From Bradyrhizobium sp. OK095 (GTDB taxonomy: Bacteria > Pseudomonadota > Alphaproteobacteria > Rhizobiales > Xanthobacteraceae), in NCBI RefSeq assembly GCF_900109945.1, contig NZ_FOBX01000024.1, forward strand, positions 1 to 41,967: a DNA stretch of 41,967 nt, in the 5' to 3' direction. Numbering within the stretch: the first letter of the stretch is position 1; each line of letters begins with the position of its first letter. Positions 16,736 through 25,482 of this stretch are shown piece by piece. The notes under the pieces were generated by a model that worked only from the letters and a program-made list of their open reading frames with translations, searched no databases and was not told where the DNA came from. The position numbers and the translations under genes were made by a program.

Positions 16736-17372
16736 ACACCGTGGCGCGCGAGACCCCGAGATGGGCCGCAATGATGTCCGAGGAGCGGCGCACCTGCATG
16801 CAGCCGGCGTCCCGCAATTCGCGCAGCAGGCTGCGGCGGTCTTCCGTGTTCAGCGCGCGCGGCGTGGTGGCACGGCGCGCGGCGAACTGGTCGATATGGG
16901 CGCGGATGGCGTCCGCCCCGACGGGGTTGAGCTGCTCGCGCGGGCTGTCTTTCGCATCGACGCTGACGAACTGGCCGATGGCGCTCTGCAAACCCTGGAA
17001 CAGCGTCAGATCGACATTGAGGCAGAGCGCGGCGACGTAAGCACCATCCGCGCCTTTGATGCCGATCGACGTGCTTTTGGCCTGACGGCCGTCGGCAAAG
17101 CTGTTGGCGTAGTTCGCGATCACCTGGGCGTATTCGGGGTCGGCGATGCGGGCGAGGCCAAGCTCGGTTGCGGGCTGGCCGACCTTGCGGCCGGACAGGT
17201 TGTTGTGAATGGCGACGATCGCGTTCCGGGGATCGGTGAGATCGTGCAGCACCACTTCGCAGAACGGCGCAAAGGTGTCGCCCAGTCCCTTCGCGATGTG
17301 CCGCAATTGATCGAACAGCACCGCCTGCTCGGCGGTGGCCTTGTTTGGAGCTACGGACTTGGCTCGGCTCAT
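16719..17372 (-). CDS. DauR/YheO-like transcriptional regulator (PAS-like + HTH)
   Basis: The 217-residue protein has a YheO-type PAS-like domain (about residues 20-135, with PFCEVVLHDLTDP and HNNLSGRKVGQP) and a C-terminal HTH (LGVSRATVYADAR, last 13 residues). This matches the DauR family; DauR represses D-arginine catabolism in Pseudomonas aeruginosa. Lying between two PLP-enzyme genes (11-base gap before, 17-base overlap after), it probably controls this operon in response to an amino acid. Effector and sign of regulation are unknown. Confidence 0.85.
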   Translation of the reverse strand: MSRAKSVAPNKATAEQAVLFDQLRHIAKGLGDTFAPFCEVVLHDLTDPRNAIVAIHNNLSGRKVGQPATELGLARIADPEYAQVIANYANSFADGRQAKSTSIGIKGADGAYVAALCLNVDLTLFQGLQSAIGQFVSVDAKDSPREQLNPVGADAIRAHIDQFAARRATTPRALNTEDRRSLLRELRDAGCMQVRRSSDIIAAHLGVSRATVYADAR

Positions 17373-17383
17373 CGCGCCCCGCC

Positions 17384-18511
17384 CTACTGCACGAGATCGG
17401 CGACGGTGGTCGCGGCCTTCAGGCCCGTGCCGGTGAGCACCGCAACCGTGGTCTCGTTCGCCTTGATGGCACCGATGGCCGAGAGTTTCTCCAGTGCGGC
17501 GGCTGCGCTGGCGCTGGTCGGCTCGGCGAACAGTCCCTGCCGCGCAAGGCGCCGCAGGGCAGTAATGATCTCGTCCTCGGTGATCGCAATGGTGCTGCCG
17601 CCGCTTTCGCGCAGAGCGCCGATGATCTCGCGCAGGCGCAAGGGATTTTTGATCGCGGTGCCCTCGGCAATGGTCTTCTGCACCTCGCGGGCGACAGGCG
17701 TATCGACGCCGGCCTGAAAGCTCGCATCGATCGGCGAGCAGTTTTGTGGCTGCGCCGCGAACAAGCGCGGCAGCCTTGCGATCTGCCCGGCCTTCAACAG
17801 CTCACGGAAGCCGAAGGCACAACCCAAGAGGCTGCTGCCGGCACCGACGGGGACGATGACGTTGTCGGGCGCGCGAAAACCAAGGTCCTCCCAGATTTCA
17901 TAGGCGAGCGACTTGGTGCCTTCGAGAAAGAAAGGCTGCCAGTTATGGCTGGCATAGAAGGTTTGGTTCGACTGGCGGATAGCCTCGGCCTCCGACTCCT
18001 CGCGAGGTCCCTCGACGAGTTGCACGGCGGCGCCATAGGCGCGCACCTGTGCGATCTTGGCCGGCGACGTCGACGCAGGCGCCAGGATCTTCACGCGCAT
18101 GCCGCCGGCAGCGCCAAGCCCTGCCATCGACGAGCCGCCATTGCCGGAGCTGTCCTCCAGAATCGCGCCGACGCCGATTTGCCTGAGGAAGGACAGCATC
18201 ACCGCCGAGCCCCTGTCCTTGAAGCTGCCGGTCGGATTGAACCATTCGAGCTTGAAGAACGGCCGCAGATCGCCCCATGCCTGTTGCACGAGTGGCGTGC
18301 AACCTTCGCCGAGCGTGATCGGATTTGCGATCTCGACCGGCAGCGCCGCCCGGTAGCGCCAGAGCGACCGCGTGCGAGGCTCGATCTCCTCGCGCGACAT
18401 CCCTGCCCCCGGCGTCACCAGAAGCGGCGTGCGCTCGTCCGAGCACCAGCGCGGCTGGTCGAGCGGATAGAGCTTTCCGTTGCGGGGATCGATGTAGGTG
18501 GCGGCAGACAT
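17384..18511 (-). CDS. Threonine-synthase-like PLP-dependent lyase (tryptophan-synthase-beta fold)
   Basis: The 375-residue protein is a fold-type II PLP enzyme: the lysine Lys98 in NPTGSFKDRG, a phosphate-binding loop near residue 127 (SSGNGGSSMAG) and a C-terminal TGTGLKA. It resembles threonine synthase but the genomic setting (D-amino-acid-type enzyme, DauR-like regulator) suggests a catabolic ammonia-lyase or a related step. No thrA/thrB is nearby. The ATG at 18511 sits a few bases after GGAG. It is the first gene of the operon, divergent from the VOC gene across about 95 bases. Confidence 0.8.
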   Translation of the reverse strand: MSAATYIDPRNGKLYPLDQPRWCSDERTPLLVTPGAGMSREEIEPRTRSLWRYRAALPVEIANPITLGEGCTPLVQQAWGDLRPFFKLEWFNPTGSFKDRGSAVMLSFLRQIGVGAILEDSSGNGGSSMAGLGAAGGMRVKILAPASTSPAKIAQVRAYGAAVQLVEGPREESEAEAIRQSNQTFYASHNWQPFFLEGTKSLAYEIWEDLGFRAPDNVIVPVGAGSSLLGCAFGFRELLKAGQIARLPRLFAAQPQNCSPIDASFQAGVDTPVAREVQKTIAEGTAIKNPLRLREIIGALRESGGSTIAITEDEIITALRRLARQGLFAEPTSASAAAALEKLSAIGAIKANETTVAVLTGTGLKAATTVADLVQ

Positions 18512-18606
18512 GGGGGTCTCCGGGAGCGAAGCCGATCTGTACAATATGTCTGAAAGTATACGATTTGTCCAGTCACCTGTTTGGAGGGTGTGAACGCAGC
18601 AAATCC

Positions 18607-19260
18607 ATGCAAAATGCGCCAGCCATGCTTCATCTTGACCACATCACCGTCGCCGCGAACGACATTGCCGAGGGCGTTGCCTACGTCGAGAAAGCACTCG
18701 GCATTGCGCCGCCGGCGGGCGGTGCGCATCCGCTGATGGGCACGCATAATCATTTGCTGCGGCTGAGCGACACGACGTTCCTCGAGGTCATCGCGCCGAA
18801 CCTACAGGCTCCGGCCCCAACCCGGCCGCGTTGGTTCGCGATGGACGATGCGCGCACGCAGGCAACGCTCGCGTCATCGCCAAGGCTCATGACCTGGGTC
18901 GTGAGCACGTCCGACATCAAGTCCGCGCTTGCAAAAATCCCACAGGCGGCCCGGCCGGCGATCACGGTGACGCGTGGCCATCTCGAATGGCTGATCTCCG
19001 TGCCACCTGACGGATCGATGCCGTTCGACGGCGCGTTCCCGACGGTGATCGAGTGGCCGGCCGGTCCGCATCCGGCCTCGCGCATGGCCGATCTCGGCTG
19101 CTCCCTGGTGGCGTTCGAGATCCGGCATCCCGACGCAGACACGATCAAGTCATCGCTGGCGGGCTTTCTGGACGATCCGCGCATCCGCTTCAGTCACGAT
19201 CCCGCGCCTTCGTTTCGCGCGGTGATCCGGACGCCTAGAGGCGATCGCGAGCTGATTTAG
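18607..19260 (+). CDS. Glyoxalase-like (VOC-fold) protein
   Basis: The 217-residue protein opens with the VOC strand LHLDHITVAAND and has a second module near residue 75 (MTWVVSTSDIKSAL), and matches glyoxalase-like domain proteins rather than true glyoxalase I. Metal ligands probably include His10-His12-like positions, but substrate is unknown. It could start at 18607 or at 18625. The upstream region, shared with the divergent PLP operon, contains imperfect repeats but no clear operator. It precedes the URC operon on the same strand with a 274-base gap. Confidence 0.75.
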   Translation: MQNAPAMLHLDHITVAANDIAEGVAYVEKALGIAPPAGGAHPLMGTHNHLLRLSDTTFLEVIAPNLQAPAPTRPRWFAMDDARTQATLASSPRLMTWVVSTSDIKSALAKIPQAARPAITVTRGHLEWLISVPPDGSMPFDGAFPTVIEWPAGPHPASRMADLGCSLVAFEIRHPDADTIKSSLAGFLDDPRIRFSHDPAPSFRAVIRTPRGDRELI

Positions 19261-19407
19261 GCGTGTCAGGAGCGCCAGCCCCTTCAAAAATACAAATGAT
19301 TACATAGATATAGGTCACGATGCGCCGCCGCACGCCGTTCAGGCCAGGCGCGCGAATGCCGATCTGAACGGCATCGGCAGCGGAGGGCCTGCGCGGACAC
19401 GATTAAC

Positions 19408-19434
19408 TTGTCTGTCGCGACTGCCCGCTACAAT
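19408..19434 (+). promoter_or_regulatory. Candidate promoter of the URC operon
   Basis: TTGTCT (19408-19413) and TACAAT (19429-19434, five of six matches to TATAAT) are separated by 15 bases. If used, transcription would start near 19441 and leave a leader of about 94 bases before the first start codon. The -35 and spacing are imperfect. Confidence 0.35.
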
Positions 19435-19447
19435 ATGTTGGATTGAG

Positions 19448-19522
19448 CTTGCGCCGCCGGCGTTCGTCAGCCGCCAACGCAAGTGAGCCAGGCCCGTCCG
19501 AGCGGCGGGCCGTTGGCTTTTT
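19448..19522 (+). promoter_or_regulatory. Candidate attenuator leader of the URC operon
   Basis: A first stem pairs CTTGCG (19448-19453) with CGCAAG (19478-19483). A second hairpin (19487-19517) pairs GCCA-GGCCCG with CGGGCC-GT-TGGC around a 9-base loop and runs straight into TTTTT (19518-19522). The GGGAG ribosome-binding site follows at once (19523-19527). CCGCC at 19454 or 19471 could pair with GGCGG in the terminator's 3' arm, offering an antiterminator. It does not match any riboswitch class I can name. Confidence 0.5.
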
Positions 19523-19534
19523 GGGAGCCTGGAC

Positions 19535-20791
<1,257 letters not shown>

Positions 20792-20796
20792 TCTCG

Positions 20797-22035
20797 ATGG
20801 CGGACGCTTTGGAATTGCAGGCACGCTCGCTGCTCACCGCAAAGGCGGTTCGCGCGCGCGCCGGCCAGATGTTCGAGATCGGCCTTGCCGGCCGGCTGAG
20901 CCACTTCACGATCGATCTCGGTCGCATGGATGCTGTTGCGGAGGCCGTGCTGGCTGTTACGCGAAAAGCCTATCCGACGCTGGATGTGCCCTTCCACGCG
21001 CGCTGGCGGCATTTTGTACTTGGCGGCGTCGACCGCTGGGCGAGCCTGGCGGATGCAGCATCATGGCCGGATCGCGCCGCGCGGGCGCGGGCGGAGTTCG
21101 ACCTTGCCATAGTCAGCGTGCTGCTCGATGCCGGCGCGGGTGCGACGTGGCGATACCGTGATGCGGTGACGGGACAGGGGATCGGACGATCGGAGGGGCT
21201 TGCGATCGCGAGCCTCGACATGTTCGCAAGCGGACTCTTTTCCCGCGACGCAAGCGCGCCGTTCAGGGTCGATGCGGACGTGCTCGCAAAACTGCCGCTC
21301 GCCTCCCTCACCACTGCGTTTCAGGTCAGCGATGCCAATCCGTTGCTCGGGCTCGAGGGGCGCACCGATCTGCTGCGGCGCCTCGGCAAGCTGGTCGCCG
21401 AACGTGCAAACATTTTCGGCCTGCGCGACACGCCGAGGCCGGGCGGGCTGTTCGATCACATCGCAGCGCAGGCCGTGGGCGGCACCATCGCCGCGCCCGC
21501 GATCCTGTCGGCGGTGCTGAACCAGCTCGGGCCGATCTGGCCATCGCGGCTGGAACTTGCAGGGATTGCGCTCGGCGATTGCTGGCGCCACCCCGCGCTC
21601 AAGACGGATGACGCAACCGCCGGCCTCGTGCCGCTGCACAAGCTGTCGCAATGGCTGAGCTATTCGCTGATCGAGCCGCTTCAGCGCGCAGGCTTCGAGG
21701 TCACCGACATCGACGGCCTGACCGGGCTTGCCGAATATCGCAATGGCGGCCTGTTCGTCGATCACGAGGTACTGCGTCTGCGCGATGCCGCCGATGCCGA
21801 CCGCGCGCATGCGGTGGACTCCTTGCTCGTCGTGGAATGGCGCGCACTGACAGTTGCGTTGCTGGATCGTCTTGCCGAACTGGTCCGCGTAAAACTCGGC
21901 CGCACGCCTGAGACATTGCCGCTCGCCAGCATTCTGGAAGGCGGCACCTGGGCCGCGGGCCGCGCCATTGCGTTCGCGCGCCGTCCTGACGGTTCGCCGC
22001 CGCTCAAGGTGATCAGCGACGGCACGGTGTTTTAA
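20797..22035 (+). CDS. URC4/urg3 family protein (DUF1688)
   Basis: The 412-residue protein matches the URC4/DUF1688 family by its whole-length pattern: an N-terminal helix region with HFTIDLGRMDAV, YPTLDVPFHARWRHF near residue 60, GIGRSEGLAIASLDMF near residue 130 and a C-terminal EGGTWAAGR. Yeast Urc4 is required for growth on uracil as nitrogen source; its reaction is not firmly established. The ATG at 20797 is 5 bases past the URC1 stop, indicating a tight operon. A dispersed palindrome separates it from the phosphoribosyltransferase gene. Confidence 0.85.
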   Translation: MADALELQARSLLTAKAVRARAGQMFEIGLAGRLSHFTIDLGRMDAVAEAVLAVTRKAYPTLDVPFHARWRHFVLGGVDRWASLADAASWPDRAARARAEFDLAIVSVLLDAGAGATWRYRDAVTGQGIGRSEGLAIASLDMFASGLFSRDASAPFRVDADVLAKLPLASLTTAFQVSDANPLLGLEGRTDLLRRLGKLVAERANIFGLRDTPRPGGLFDHIAAQAVGGTIAAPAILSAVLNQLGPIWPSRLELAGIALGDCWRHPALKTDDATAGLVPLHKLSQWLSYSLIEPLQRAGFEVTDIDGLTGLAEYRNGGLFVDHEVLRLRDAADADRAHAVDSLLVVEWRALTVALLDRLAELVRVKLGRTPETLPLASILEGGTWAAGRAIAFARRPDGSPPLKVISDGTVF

Positions 22036-22036
22036 A

Positions 22037-22180
22037 CCCTCTCCCCTTGTGGGAGAGGGTGGCTTCGCGAAAGCGAAGCCGGGTGAGGGGTTGCTTCCGC
22101 GGGCACATCTCTCATTGGAGTTCGCGGAGACGACCCCTCATCCGGCGCTTTGCGCCACCTTCTCCCACAAGGGGAGAAGG
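22037..22180. repeat. Dispersed palindromic element, copy 1 of 2
   Basis: Outer arms CCCTCTCCCCTTGTGGGAG... and ...CTCCCACAAGGGGAGAAGG are inverted; an inner hairpin GGCTTCGC/GCGAAGCC lies in the left half and GGCGCTTTGCGCC in the right. The same mosaic occurs at 39972-40115. It separates urc4 from the uracil phosphoribosyltransferase gene, 22 bases before its start. Confidence 0.85.
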
Positions 22181-22202
22181 AAAAAAGCAAGAGCATCCGA
22201 TC

Positions 22203-22832
22203 ATGCAAGGCGTCACGATCGTCGATCATCCGCTGGTGCAGCACAAGCTGACGCTGGTGCGGGACAAATCGATCTCGACAAAGTCGTTCCGCGAGCTGAT
22301 CAAGGAGATCGGCATGCTCTTGTGCTACGAGGTGACGCGCGATTTGCCGCTCACTGATACCGTGATCGAGACGCCGCTGGCGACGATGCACTCGGCCAAG
22401 ATCGCCGGCAAGAAGCTGGTGTTCGTGCCGATGCTGCGCGCCGGCACCACCTTCGTCGACGGCATGATGGATCTGGTGCCGACCGCGCGCGTCGCGCATA
22501 TCGGGCTCTATCGCGAGCCCCAGAGTTTTGCCGCGGTCGAGTATTTCTTCAAATCGCCGTCCGACCTCAGCGAGCGCCTGGCGATCGTGGTGACACCTGT
22601 TGTCGCGACCGCCAACACGGCCGTCGCCGCAATCGACCGGCTGAAGGAGCGCGGCGCAAAAGACATCCGCCTCGCCTGCCTGATCGCAGCCCCGGAAGGC
22701 CTCGAACGGCTGCGCGGCTTGCATCCTGATGTGCCGATCTGGACCGCCGCGGTCGACGAGGGCCTCGACGAGAACGGCTTTATCCTGCCGGGCCTTGGCG
22801 ACGCCGGCGACCGCGCATACGGGACGCGATAA
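22203..22832 (+). CDS. Uracil phosphoribosyltransferase homologue with altered PRPP loop
   Basis: The 209-residue protein aligns end to end with Upp, including the N-terminal HPLVQHKLTLVRD and the C-terminal uracil-binding PGLGDAGDRAYGT. However, the PRPP loop that normally reads DPMLATGGS is TPVVATANT (residues 131-139), and LRAGLGM is LRAGTTF. The loss of the acidic residue and the two glycines could weaken or change phosphoribosyl transfer. Canonical Upp makes UMP from uracil and PRPP; in the URC pathway a paralogue takes part in uracil breakdown. It is the last gene of the operon. Confidence 0.85.
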   Translation: MQGVTIVDHPLVQHKLTLVRDKSISTKSFRELIKEIGMLLCYEVTRDLPLTDTVIETPLATMHSAKIAGKKLVFVPMLRAGTTFVDGMMDLVPTARVAHIGLYREPQSFAAVEYFFKSPSDLSERLAIVVTPVVATANTAVAAIDRLKERGAKDIRLACLIAAPEGLERLRGLHPDVPIWTAAVDEGLDENGFILPGLGDAGDRAYGTR

Positions 22833-22841
22833 GCAGGAAGC

Positions 22842-23951
22842 CTAGATCTTCCCGCTGCCGCAAATCCCCTTCAGCGCCTGCCACTCCGTATCCGTCAGCA
22901 GCGGCGGACCGCTGGCGGGACGATCTTCTTTCGTCATGCGCGCGAGCCGATCCTCGGTGAGCGGATGGCTCGCCAGGATCGACGCCAGGCCGCCACCTTC
23001 CTTGCCGGTGATGCGGAACATCAGTTCGGCCGCGGGCTTCGGCGAGCGGCCGAGCGCATGCATGATGTCGATGGCGAACGTGTCGGCGGCGGTCTCGGCC
23101 TCGCGCGAATAAGAGGCTTCGACCACGCTGCGCGAGGCGAAGATCACGGCGGATGAGCCGGTGACGTCGCCGAACAGCAGGCCGATCAGGAACGAGGTGC
23201 CGCCGTTGTAGATCAGGCCGCGCATGTTGTCGTGATGCTTGAGATGACCGAGCTCGTGGGCGAGGATGCCGGCGAGTTCGTCGGGGTTTTCGGCCTTGTC
23301 GATCAGGGCGTTCAGCACGAACACTTTTCCGCCCGGGAGCGCAAACGCGTTCGGTATCGCGCTCGGCAGAACGCCCGCCGTCATGGCATCGTCGTCGAGG
23401 CCGGCTGCATCACGCAGGCGGTTGACAAGCTTTTTGAACGCGGCTTTGCCCGCGGGGTCTTCGCACCCGCTGCTGCCGAAGATCGTTTTCACCTGAACTT
23501 CCGACGCATCGCCGATGCGCCGCTCGATCGGTTTCGGCACCAGCGGCGCGAGACGATCGGCGGCGAGCGGCACGCCGAACAGCACGACGCAAACGATGGA
23601 GACGGCCGCGGCCATCGACCAGCCGACGATTTTTGCAACACCGCGGCGTGAGGTCTGGTGCTCGTCCAAACGCATGCAGCGAATGGTCACGTCAGCGGCT
23701 AGCGCGGCGTCGCGGATTTCGAGCCGCGCCAGCGATGGCGCCGATGTCGAGGCCAGGCGCAGGATCCCCGCCGGGCTGTCGGCACGGCGGATATCGGCAT
23801 AGACCCAACTGACGGGCGTCCCGCCTTCCTCGGCGATCTCGAGCGCGTCACCAAGCGTCAGCGTCACCTGCCGCTTGCGGCTCGACACGCCGTCGAAGAA
23901 AATCGTCGGCTTGCCGGACTGCGCCGGGGCCTCGGTGGACAACTCACTCAC
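22842..23951 (-). CDS. M48-family membrane zinc metalloprotease
   Basis: The 369-residue protein has an N-terminal cytoplasmic domain (about 100 residues), one membrane segment (about 106-130, AKIVGWSMAAAVSIVCVVLFG) and a peptidase domain with HELGH (His232, Glu233, His236). A third ligand Glu lies in SREAETAADTFA near residue 285, and the C-terminal SHPLTEDRLARM is typical of M48. The active site would face the periplasm. It lies 3 bases after the DUF898 gene stop and is certainly co-transcribed. Its substrate is unknown; membrane protein quality control is the usual family role. Confidence 0.88.
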   Translation of the reverse strand: MSELSTEAPAQSGKPTIFFDGVSSRKRQVTLTLGDALEIAEEGGTPVSWVYADIRRADSPAGILRLASTSAPSLARLEIRDAALAADVTIRCMRLDEHQTSRRGVAKIVGWSMAAAVSIVCVVLFGVPLAADRLAPLVPKPIERRIGDASEVQVKTIFGSSGCEDPAGKAAFKKLVNRLRDAAGLDDDAMTAGVLPSAIPNAFALPGGKVFVLNALIDKAENPDELAGILAHELGHLKHHDNMRGLIYNGGTSFLIGLLFGDVTGSSAVIFASRSVVEASYSREAETAADTFAIDIMHALGRSPKPAAELMFRITGKEGGGLASILASHPLTEDRLARMTKEDRPASGPPLLTDTEWQALKGICGSGKI

Positions 23952-23954
23952 AGA

Positions 23955-25109
23955 TCAGAATCCCGCTACGTCAAGACCATCGGCGAAGCCTTCGCCGAGC
24001 GCGCTGGCAAGTTCACCGCTGCCGCGCACGTCCGCTGCGGCCCCGATGTTGTGCACCTCGACGGTTTCCAGCACCTTGGCCCAGAGATCACGCTGCAGAT
24101 AGACGCGCATGATGATGTTGACCGCAAGCGCCAGAGCGAAATAGCCGATGACCATCATCACCAGCATCGGGATGCTTTTGGCGGCATTTCCGGGGCCGAG
24201 CGCCTGCGCGACCGGAAGACCGCTGATCTTCACGGCGAGCGCGATGGCTCCGGCGACATAGGCGCTATAGACGACGCTCAGCAGCAGCCACCAGCCGATC
24301 ACTTTCCAGTACAGGCCGTAGAACGCATTGTGCGGCAATTGCGAGGACAGGCTGACACCGCCGATGCGGATGCCGTCGAGCCACCAGCGCCATTCGCGCG
24401 CCTTGAACTCGGCATAGACGAACGGCGCAGCTGGGAAGAAGAGCAGCGCGAGCGGCGTGAGAAGCCACAGCCACCAGCCGCGCTTGAAGAAGGTCCAGCC
24501 GTCGCCTTCGAAATCGCCGCGCAAATCGCCGTAATGGGTGTGCTGCATCTTGTAACGTTCGAGCGAGGCCTCGCGCCACGGCAGCGCAATGCCGAGGGTG
24601 AGGAACACCAGCAAGCCCCACGCCATGGCGCGGAACGAATAGAGCCACCCCGAGCCGTCCATCCAGAAGCGCACGCCGCGCCAGACCGTGCGCGTCAGGC
24701 GATAGCGCCGTGCGCGAAAGATCGCGAACTGGCCGAAGGCGTAGAAGCTGATGAACAGCGGGGTCGAGGCAAAGCCCTGCCAGCGCTCGAACTCGATACC
24801 GACCAGGAAGTAAGCCAAATAAATCGGCACCAGGATCGCGAGCGCGACCAGGAAGCCGATCAAGAGCTCCTTGGCCCGTCCGGTATATTCGGCGGCGTCA
24901 CCGTCGATCGCGGTGTCCGACCACAGATGACGGCGGATGTCGGTGACCAGCCAGAACCGGTAGAAGCCGAAGGTGACCAGCTCCAGCATGGCACCCTTGG
25001 TGACCATTTTGCGGAACGCGGAGCGATCGCCGGTGAAATCGACCCGCGTCGGCGGCAGCGGCGGGGGTAGGGGTTCTGAGCCGATCGGGGCCCATTGCAT
25101 GTCGTTCAC
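23955..25109 (-). CDS. DUF898 (YjgN-like) polytopic membrane protein
   Basis: The 384-residue protein has at least eight hydrophobic segments and the DUF898 hallmark of aromatic-rich stretches before each membrane pair (LVTFGFYRFWLVTDIRRHLW, WWLDGIRIGG). Function of the family is unknown. A GTG at 25109, 8 bases after GAGG, is the best start; the ATG at 25100 is too far from the site. It heads a two-gene operon with the M48 protease. A copy of TGACCTGATC lies at 25129-25138, 20 bases upstream. Confidence 0.8.
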   Translation of the reverse strand: MNDMQWAPIGSEPLPPPLPPTRVDFTGDRSAFRKMVTKGAMLELVTFGFYRFWLVTDIRRHLWSDTAIDGDAAEYTGRAKELLIGFLVALAILVPIYLAYFLVGIEFERWQGFASTPLFISFYAFGQFAIFRARRYRLTRTVWRGVRFWMDGSGWLYSFRAMAWGLLVFLTLGIALPWREASLERYKMQHTHYGDLRGDFEGDGWTFFKRGWWLWLLTPLALLFFPAAPFVYAEFKAREWRWWLDGIRIGGVSLSSQLPHNAFYGLYWKVIGWWLLLSVVYSAYVAGAIALAVKISGLPVAQALGPGNAAKSIPMLVMMVIGYFALALAVNIIMRVYLQRDLWAKVLETVEVHNIGAAADVRGSGELASALGEGFADGLDVAGF

Positions 25110-25482
25110 GGCGGCAACCTCGGGATGCTGACCTGATCCAATCAAACTATAGATCAGAGGTTAGTCGATCCCCAAGATGGCCGGGTTCGATTTACCTCGA
25201 TTTCGGTCGATTTCTTGCACGATTCCGTCAGCAAAGGGCGTGCGCGGGATCACGTTGGTGGATGCCCCGTAGCCCGGGTGAGCGGAGCGACACCCGGGAA
25301 CGCCGCGAGCAAAGTCCCGGATGTCGCTTCGCTCATCCGGGCTACACGCCCCCTCTCGCAAAGGTTGGATGTGGCAAAACTCTCCCTTGCCCCGGCGCAG
25401 ACAACGGGCTGTAATTGCAAACCAAATACCGCAGCGCAGAATTCATAAAAAGGCGCGCGAGGGAACGTCAGGGAGAACGGTC
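25110..25482. other. Divergent intergenic region before the P450 pair
   Basis: This 373-base stretch contains the upstream region of the DUF898 operon, one dispersed palindrome (25269-25345) and about 135 bases leading to the first P450 start. I see no additional gene; apparent frames run through the palindrome. Confidence 0.6.
25269..25345. repeat. Dispersed palindromic element
   Basis: Imperfect inverted arms: GTAGCCCGGGTGAGCGGAGC (25269-25288) and its complement ending GCTCATCCGGGCTAC (25331-25345), with CACCCGGGA and TCCCGGATG in the inner arms. A common intergenic element in this genus. Confidence 0.8.

Noticed and set aside
18512..18606. Operator for the DauR-like regulator
   Set aside because: ACAATATGT and ACGATTTGT near 18541-18570 only roughly resemble an inverted pair; mismatches are too many for a claim.
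19441..19534. FMN riboswitch upstream of the ribA-like gene
   Set aside because: I see none of the conserved FMN-element segments; the leader is short and built of two simple stems.
25215..25448. Plus-strand frame of 77 codons before the P450 genes
   Set aside because: It is made largely of the palindrome at 25269-25345.
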